Positions 11,796 to 15,458 of a stretch of 15,458 nt of DNA are shown in pieces. The stretch spans positions 1 to 15,458 of the forward strand of contig CAMJRT010000010.1 of the NCBI GenBank assembly GCA_946408295.1, read 5' to 3'. This DNA comes from an uncultured Bacteroidales bacterium. GTDB lineage: Bacteria; Bacteroidota; Bacteroidia; Bacteroidales; UBA932. The notes under the pieces were generated by a model. The model saw nothing but the letters and a program-made list of their open reading frames with translations, made no database searches and was not told where the DNA came from. Made by a program: the position numbers and the translations under genes. How positions within the stretch are numbered: position 1 is the first letter of the stretch; each line of letters opens with the position of its first letter.

Positions 11796-12101
11796 TTAGT
11801 AGTAAAGGTTTTCAATGTCCTTATGGTGGCTAATCTCGTGGCCATCGTAGGAGTAGATTATCGCGGAGTCAAGATACTTGTATATAACTCCGTCCTTGCT
11901 GATGATGCCGGGTTTCTGCGTCTCAACCCGGATAAAGAGTTCAAACTCGGTTTCCTTGGATTCCCGGGTGAGTTCGGCAAGGTATTCTTCTGCTACCTCA
12001 TTCGCGGTCTTTGCGGAGTCCGTGATCTTCTCCACACAAAACTGCCTGTCTCCATTTCGGTCGAATGCGAAATACTGCACTCTAAAAAGGGTCATTGTCA
12101 T
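11796..12101 (-). CDS. 101-aa hypothetical protein
   Basis: The sequence MTLFRVQYFAFDRNGDRQFC, KTANEVAEEYLAELTRESKE and YLDSAIIYSYDGHEISHHKD suggests a mixed alpha/beta fold: strand, helix, strands. ATG 12101 and the in-frame ATG 12095 are both possible; AACACC lies 7 nt before the former. No family recognised. It follows the ArdA-like gene in the operon after an 81-nt gap containing a hairpin. Confidence 0.65.
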   Translation of the reverse strand: MTMTLFRVQYFAFDRNGDRQFCVEKITDSAKTANEVAEEYLAELTRESKETEFELFIRVETQKPGIISKDGVIYKYLDSAIIYSYDGHEISHHKDIENLYY

Positions 12102-12126
12102 AATAAATGGTGTTTAAGGGTTTCTT

Positions 12127-12168
12127 TGCACCCGGTGTAAGGGGATCAGCCTCACCGGGCGAGGTGCA
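12127..12168. repeat. Two-step hairpin downstream of the ArdA-like gene
   Basis: Outer stem TGCACC (12127-12132) / GGTGCA (12163-12168) and inner stem CGGTG (12133-12137) / CACCG (12153-12157), with a 5-nt bulge on the right side. It lies in the gap after the ArdA-like stop. It lacks a T run, so it may stabilise or process the operon RNA. Confidence 0.5.
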
Positions 12169-12182
12169 GAGGTGGGCAGGGG

Positions 12183-13232
12183 TCAAGCGTCCGCCCAGTA
12201 TGTCCAGGTGTGCAGTTTGCTCACTCCGTACTTCTTGAGGTAGGTCTGCAAGCGCTTTTCAAAAGCCTCGCGGACAATGCCGTAGGCGGTCAGCAGTTCC
12301 GCCCTTTCCTCCTGGGTGATCTGCCGGGGCTCTTTCTTGCCGTGGATATAGTCGTAGTATCCGAAAATGGCGCGACCGGGCAGGACTTCCACCTGGTTTT
12401 GGCTCATAGGCCGGGTGTAGAGCGGTTCGGTCTCGTCCTTAAGTCTCTCTATCTCCTTGTCCAGGCCGTCCAGGTTCTCGGAAAGGAAGTAGTTGCGGAG
12501 TTTCTTCTCGTCCGCCATCAGCGTTTTGTAGAACTCGTAGTCCGGTCCTTCATCGTGGAAGCAGAACTTGTTTTCAATCCGGGGCGAGTCAATGATCACC
12601 CAGCCGTCCGACAACTTGACCGCATAACTCTTGTGCTTGAGGTAGTAGTCCTTCCAATAGGGTGTCTCGTTCATCTGCTCAACGTAGCGCACATACTCGT
12701 CCCGGTATTTCTTTCCGTCCTCCCTGGGCGCGGAGGTGGCCGGAGTGATGTCCGCGCCCTGCAACAAGGCGCGCAGTTCGGCCTCCTTGCGCTTGGAGAA
12801 GATCCAGCCAGCACCGCAGGAAAGCCGTGCATTGAAACGGCCTCCCAGGGTCTTCAACTGGCCGGAAATTGACCGGGTGTCACCGATGACCGCAAGAGCC
12901 TTTTCGGAGTAGTCCACGATCTCCCAGGAGGGTGCGCCCACCTCAAGCCGGACTTGTTCCTCAATCTGCGCGTTCATGGCCTCCTTGACGTCCTGGAAGT
13001 CCTCACGGCTCAGCCATTCAGTCACGCCCAGGCCGTCCGGGAAGTTCTCGCAGTCCTGGATCATAAACTCCGGGTCGCGCTCGTCCGAATGGACTACACC
13101 GCAGTAGCGGAGAAAATCGTCATACTCGGAGAAGTCGGCCAGGTCAATCCATTTGCCCTTAAGGCTACCTTCGTTGTACTTCTTCCACGTGCCCACATAG
13201 ACCCGGGGCGAGGTGCTTTTTGTCGTTTCCAT
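12183..13232 (-). CDS. ArdA-like antirestriction fusion protein
   Basis: 349 residues. Residues about 9-95 match the start of ArdA antirestriction proteins: PRVYVGTWKKYNEGSLKGKW, then IDLADFSEYDDF, FMIQDCENFP and TEWLSREDF; the region is acidic, as expected of a DNA mimic. ArdA blocks type I restriction by mimicking DNA. Residues about 110-157 form a second module (KALAVIGDTRSISGQLKTLG, GRFNARL, GAGWIFSK) found in other mobile-element proteins. The remaining ~190 residues are helical and unrecognised, including FCFHDEGPDYEFYKTL. Typical ArdA is about 165 residues, so this is a fusion that keeps just the N-terminal part. AACACC lies 8 nt upstream of the ATG. Antirestriction activity is inferred. 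Confidence 0.7.
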   Translation of the reverse strand: METTKSTSPRVYVGTWKKYNEGSLKGKWIDLADFSEYDDFLRYCGVVHSDERDPEFMIQDCENFPDGLGVTEWLSREDFQDVKEAMNAQIEEQVRLEVGAPSWEIVDYSEKALAVIGDTRSISGQLKTLGGRFNARLSCGAGWIFSKRKEAELRALLQGADITPATSAPREDGKKYRDEYVRYVEQMNETPYWKDYYLKHKSYAVKLSDGWVIIDSPRIENKFCFHDEGPDYEFYKTLMADEKKLRNYFLSENLDGLDKEIERLKDETEPLYTRPMSQNQVEVLPGRAIFGYYDYIHGKKEPRQITQEERAELLTAYGIVREAFEKRLQTYLKKYGVSKLHTWTYWADA

Positions 13233-13251
13233 GTCTATAAGGTGTTAAATG

Positions 13252-13491
13252 TTACATTTGCCAAATAAGGTCTTCAGCGGTCACGTCCGCAAACTCTCCG
13301 GACGGATCGTAATCTTCCCTCCACTCGTCTATCTTGTCCTGGATCTCGGTCATGAACGAACTATCAATATGTTCGAACGAGCAACGAAGCCGGGCAGCGC
13401 GGACAAATACCACGTCTGCACGAAGGTTAAAGTCCTCAATGAACTCACGGCAATAATGAACCATTGCCCTAATTGCGTCTTCCCTTTCCAT
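13252..13491 (-). CDS. 79-aa hypothetical protein
   Basis: ATG 13491 is preferred over a TTG at 13509; it lies 1 nt after the stop of the upstream gene. The protein (MEREDAIRAMVHYCREFIED, FVRAARLRCSFEHID, DKIDEWREDYD) is acidic and helical. No named family recognised. It is the second gene of the early operon. Confidence 0.65.
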   Translation of the reverse strand: MEREDAIRAMVHYCREFIEDFNLRADVVFVRAARLRCSFEHIDSSFMTEIQDKIDEWREDYDPSGEFADVTAEDLIWQM

Positions 13492-13492
13492 A

Positions 13493-13732
13493 TCAGTAAG
13501 CGAGTCCAAAGGTCAATACTCCGTGCTTCCAGCCGGAAACAAGTTCCCACTCGGCGCGGTTAGTTCCGAAGTAATCGTCCTTGCCCAAGGCAATGACAGT
13601 GTAAGCGCGACCGGATACGCCAAGGCTCTTGATCCGGGCGTCTTCCTCCGCCTCCTTCATTGTGCCGTGAAACTGAATCTCATCGTAATCGCAGTTCCCG
13701 GAAGGCTTGCAGATGTAAAGTAACTTCTTCAT
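13493..13732 (-). CDS. 79-aa hypothetical protein, first gene of the early operon
   Basis: Starts MKKLLYICKPSGNCDYDEIQ and continues with GTMKEAEEDARIKSLG and RAYTVIALGKDDYFGTNRAE. The mixed alpha/beta layout (strand, helix, strand) suggests a small soluble protein. AACACC lies 4 nt before the ATG and a -33/-7 promoter lies at 13760-13791, making it the first gene made from that promoter. No family recognised. Confidence 0.65.
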   Translation of the reverse strand: MKKLLYICKPSGNCDYDEIQFHGTMKEAEEDARIKSLGVSGRAYTVIALGKDDYFGTNRAEWELVSGWKHGVLTFGLAY

Positions 13733-13759
13733 AAAAGGTGTTGTTTGAATTTCCTACTG

Positions 13760-13791
13760 CAAAGTTACAATAATTATTTTGAATAAACCAA
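13760..13791 (-). promoter_or_regulatory. Leftward -33/-7 early promoter
   Basis: On the leftward strand TTG (13791-13789) is followed after 21 nt by TAACTTTG (13767-13760), a match to the Bacteroidota promoter form. It lies 28 nt before the first gene of the long leftward operon in an AT-rich stretch. Confidence 0.7.
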
Positions 13792-14037
13792 TAGGTAAAA
13801 CAAGAAAATATAGCAGAAAGTACAAAGATTTTCTAAAATCGCCATTACAACGCGCTGGAAGGCATATTCTATACATGAAAAATTTTTGAATTTTTTCCGG
13901 GAAATGGCCGTTTCTTTGTCCGGAAATAGGCTGGACGAGGGGCTCGCCCCGATTATTTACCCTTTTCCGGGTCGCGCCTGCCCTCCCTGGCCTTCCTCCG
14001 GTCTCCGTCCCAGGTATGTCCCAAAACACAATAACCT

Positions 14038-14050
14038 GGGTCAAATAGCG
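14038..14050 (+). repeat. Direct repeat GGGTCAAATAGCG, copy 1
   Basis: Identical to the copy at 14721-14733, same orientation. About 24 nt downstream is TATTTTAC, a weak TAnnTTTG-like element at the start of the long inverted repeat. Confidence 0.6.
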
Positions 14051-14072
14051 TCACGAAAATTGCACACCATGA

Positions 14073-14136
14073 GTATTTTACCCTTGTAGGGTAGGACAAA
14101 ATCTTGTTTTGTCCTACCTACTACAAGGTAAAATAC
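14073..14136. repeat. Long near-perfect inverted repeat containing repressor-like half-sites
   Basis: Arms 14073-14101 and 14107-14136 pair over about 28 positions with one or two small bulges around a 5-nt loop. The inner part reads TAGGACAAAA / TTTTGTCCTA, which contains the TAGGACAA half-site of the immunity operator at 4687-4744. T-rich and A-rich outer ends would also let it act as a bidirectional terminator between the divergent operons. Confidence 0.7.
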
Positions 14137-14720
14137 CCGTTGTTGCGGTTGTAACACGCTGGTTGTCAGGCGGTTATGTTTTCCGGCTCATCGCCCTGGG
14201 CGAGATACACCGGGATAAGGCCGGGACGGACGATTGCACACCGGGAACAATAAGGTAGCAGTCGGGAGAGCCGATTAACAAGCCTGGACGGGCAGGAAGG
14301 AGGCCAGCTGGCCGGGATCATTCAATCTTTCATGGAGAGGAAAGGCCGGGCAGTCGTGGGAATGGCAGATTTTGAAAGGCGCACTTTCTCCTATGCCTGA
14401 CACCGATACACTGGACACACGCACCCAGGGGCACACGGGCAGGCACAAGGGGCGGTATGAGGACTCTCCATGCCGGGCGGTTTCCTTTAACTGGAGCCTC
14501 ACTCTTACCGATTTACTGCATCGCCTCAAATGCTTATCTCCTCCCTCCTGGTATCGTGCGTAGGGTGGTAAAGCATGCTTAAGGGATTCCTTTGTTGAGG
14601 ATGGGACCCGTGATAGGATCTCCATATCGGTTTGGAATGGTAGAGAGGTGTATCATTCCCAACACTAAGATAGTGAAAATATGTGAGATAAGCAAGTGAA
14701 TCAGCGTGTTATGGAGTATG

Positions 14721-14733
14721 GGGTCAAATAGCG
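14721..14733 (+). repeat. Direct repeat GGGTCAAATAGCG, copy 2
   Basis: Second copy of the 13-mer, 683 bp from the first in the same orientation and 25 nt before the -7-like box of the rightward operon. It could be an activator site or one flank of an inserted segment. Confidence 0.6.
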
Positions 14734-14757
14734 GAGTGCTATAATAGAGGTGCGGTG

Positions 14758-14765
14758 TATCTTTG
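14758..14765 (+). promoter_or_regulatory. Candidate -7 box (TATCTTTG) of the rightward operon
   Basis: TATCTTTG matches TAnnTTTG and lies 17 nt before ATG 14783, so the leader would be about a dozen bases. No TTG is found 19-21 nt upstream; the direct repeat at 14721-14733 may replace it as an activator site. A TATAAT at 14740-14745 is noted but has no partner. Confidence 0.4.
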
Positions 14766-14782
14766 GGAAAAGTGTTTTAGTT

Positions 14783-15157
14783 ATGGCAAAGAATCCCACA
14801 TCCAACAAGTTCCGCCGGGACATCGACCTGGAGGACCTGCTTTATTTGATTCACGAAGACCTCCAGGCGCTCTGTGGCGCCGGCGGCAAGTTCACTTCCA
14901 TCCGCCGTGTGACGGCGACGGACATCGCGGCGATTGACGGTGCGGTGCTGGATTCGTTGAAGTGCGGGGACCAGGTGGCGAAGATTACGGGGAACCAGCA
15001 GCACCTTTACACGGTTTCGTACAAGGGCGAGGGTTCCGGCGAGGGCATCTGCCTGACGTATGTGGCGGCGGGTCTGATCGAGACGGTGTCGTATGACCGT
15101 ACAGCCTCCGGCTGGGTCTACAACTCGACGGACAAGTGCACCATTGACGTCGACTAA
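14783..15157 (+). CDS. 124-aa hypothetical protein, first gene of the rightward operon
   Basis: ATG 14783 is chosen (MAKNPTSNKFRRDIDLEDLL); a GTG at 14750 would overlap the promoter. The N-terminal third is helical (LEDLLYLIHEDLQALCGAGG). The rest is beta-rich: GDQVAKITGNQQHLYTVSYK, GEGICLTYVAAGLIETVSYD, GWVYNSTD. Composition and position at the start of a rightward operon, followed by a putative virion protein, suggest a structural or head-decoration role, but no named family is recognised. Codon use is GC-rich compared with the leftward HNH genes. Confidence 0.6.
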   Translation: MAKNPTSNKFRRDIDLEDLLYLIHEDLQALCGAGGKFTSIRRVTATDIAAIDGAVLDSLKCGDQVAKITGNQQHLYTVSYKGEGSGEGICLTYVAAGLIETVSYDRTASGWVYNSTDKCTIDVD

Positions 15158-15169
15158 ACCTTCGTTGCC

Positions 15170-15458
15170 ATGAGTGTGAGTTTGGCTGCTTTGGCGGCTC
15201 TCGGATCGTTGGCCGCCACGGGGATAGGGGCCGTAGGTAGCGCGCAGGCGAACGCCCAGGCCCGTGCCGATTTGAACGCGGACTTCCGCGACCAGATGGC
15301 GCGGTACAACCGCCTGCTCGCCCGGAACTACGTCGATTCCCCCGAGAACGCTGGACTTCTTCGGCGTTTGCAGGAGATGCAGAGGGACAGGTACAACCAG
15401 GCGCGTGCGACGAACGTGGTTGCCGGTGGGACGGATGCCCACCTTGCGGCGATGCAGG
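15170..15458 (+). CDS. Putative virion-associated protein, partial (runs off right edge)
   Basis: The frame from ATG 15170 is open to the end of the window (96 residues). It starts with a small-residue hydrophobic stretch, MSVSLAALAALGSLAATGIG, followed by an Ala-rich helix (SAQANAQARADLNADFRDQM) and a basic helical segment (RYNRLLARNY, LLRRLQEMQRDRYNQARATN), then VVAGGTDAHLAAMQ. This is the layout of phage internal-virion/DNA-transfer or minor tail proteins with an N-terminal membrane-active helix. The start is 12 nt after the previous stop. Family assignment is by general resemblance only. Confidence 0.55.
   Translation, partial: MSVSLAALAALGSLAATGIGAVGSAQANAQARADLNADFRDQMARYNRLLARNYVDSPENAGLLRRLQEMQRDRYNQARATNVVAGGTDAHLAAMQ

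Larger units (their letters stand above)
13792..14757. other. Gene-free control region of almost 1 kb
   Basis: No reading frame here looks like a real protein. Contents seen: an AT-rich block (13765-13900) with palindromes GATTTT-CT-AAAATC (13827-13840) and AAAAATTTTT (13878-13887); a long inverted repeat (14073-14136); hairpins at 14191-14203, 14262-14274, 14634-14659 and 14663-14675; a 12-bp palindrome GGCCAGCTGGCC (14302-14313); ACACCGGGA twice (14207-14215, 14238-14246); and the 13-bp direct repeat. It lies between divergent operons. It could hold a replication origin, a packaging site, a large noncoding RNA or several regulatory sites; the sequence alone does not decide. Confidence 0.6.

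Noticed and set aside
13754..14044. Leftward frame of 96 codons
   Set aside because: It would start inside the control region and run across the early promoter; the composition changes abruptly along the frame.
14400..14412. 13-base match to the leader at 10655-10667
   Set aside because: Matches of this length between any two places on both strands are expected by chance in 15 kb, and the contexts are unrelated.
14372..14563. Rightward frame of 63 codons in the same region
   Set aside because: It overlaps the chance leftward frame, has no ribosome-binding or AACACC leader and no recognisable pattern.
14275..14625. Leftward frame of 116 codons in the gene-free region
   Set aside because: Composition is Ser/Cys/Pro/His-rich with no hydrophobic core pattern, there is no plausible leader, and its DNA is filled with palindromes. 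It looks like a chance frame in noncoding DNA.
14740..14745. TATAAT as a sigma-70 type -10 box
   Set aside because: No TTGACA-like partner at 17 nt, and the host type uses TAnnTTTG; a better-placed TATCTTTG lies downstream.
1..15458. CRISPR array, rRNA or insertion sequence
   Set aside because: No regularly spaced repeats, no rRNA-like sequence and no transposase were seen on either strand.

Overview
This window looks like part of a temperate phage or prophage (or a closely related integrative element) of a Bacteroidota host. The evidence is a tyrosine integrase of the Bacteroidota arm-binding/SAM-like type, an XRE repressor of the kind common in Bacteroidota prophages, a PcfJ/PcfK-like pair, a DUF3127-type OB-fold protein, and several matches to the Bacteroidota promoter element TAnnTTTG (some with a TTG 20-21 nt upstream). 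Genes are densely packed, and TAG, TAA and TGA all serve as stops, so there is no sign of stop-codon recoding. No terminase, portal or capsid gene is visible. The right edge begins what looks like a rightward late/structural operon that runs out of the window.

Layout, left to right. (1) Positions 1-4575, all leftward: a homologous-recombination module consisting of a Sak4-like RecA-fold ATPase, a PD-(D/E)XK exonuclease and a DUF3127 ssDNA-binding-type protein. It has been invaded by two HNH homing-type endonucleases whose reading frames overlap both neighbours. Upstream lie a winged-helix protein, two small proteins, a gene-free stretch with many possible stem-loops, an excisionase-like HTH gene and a small unknown gene. 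(2) Positions 4576-5106: the immunity switch. A leftward promoter and a rightward XRE repressor gene are separated by a 16-bp inverted-repeat operator; the leftward transcript would begin with a long hairpin leader. (3) Positions 5107-6484: a 230-bp region with four copies of an 11-mer and two palindromes (candidate attP), then the integrase. (4) Positions 6458-7499: a third HNH gene, leftward, overlapping the integrase tail, with its own promoter and a terminator-like leader. (5) Positions 7516-13732, leftward: a long early operon containing an AT-hook protein (own promoter and terminator), PcfJ-like, PcfK-like, two 23-26 aa membrane peptides, a secreted protein, several unknown small proteins and an ArdA-like antirestriction fusion. 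A -33/-7 promoter stands at 13760-13791. (6) Positions 13792-14757: almost 1 kb without a convincing gene, holding a 28-30 bp inverted repeat, many small hairpins and a 13-bp direct repeat. (7) Positions 14783 to the end: the rightward operon, with one unknown and one putative virion-associated protein.

How it may work together (inference): the repressor holds the leftward recombination/excision operon at 4.7 kb and perhaps the divergent early/late control region at 14.1 kb, where the same TAGGACAA half-site recurs in a long dyad. After induction, the 13.7-kb promoter would express host-interaction and replication-accessory genes, the Sak4/exonuclease/SSB module would recombine phage DNA, and the rightward operon would make virions. 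The best candidates for undescribed biology are the hairpin-rich gene-free regions at 3.8-4.0 kb and 13.8-14.75 kb, the paired terminator-like leaders, the recurrent AACACC element before start codons, and the HNH genes that carry the translation signals of the genes they abut.
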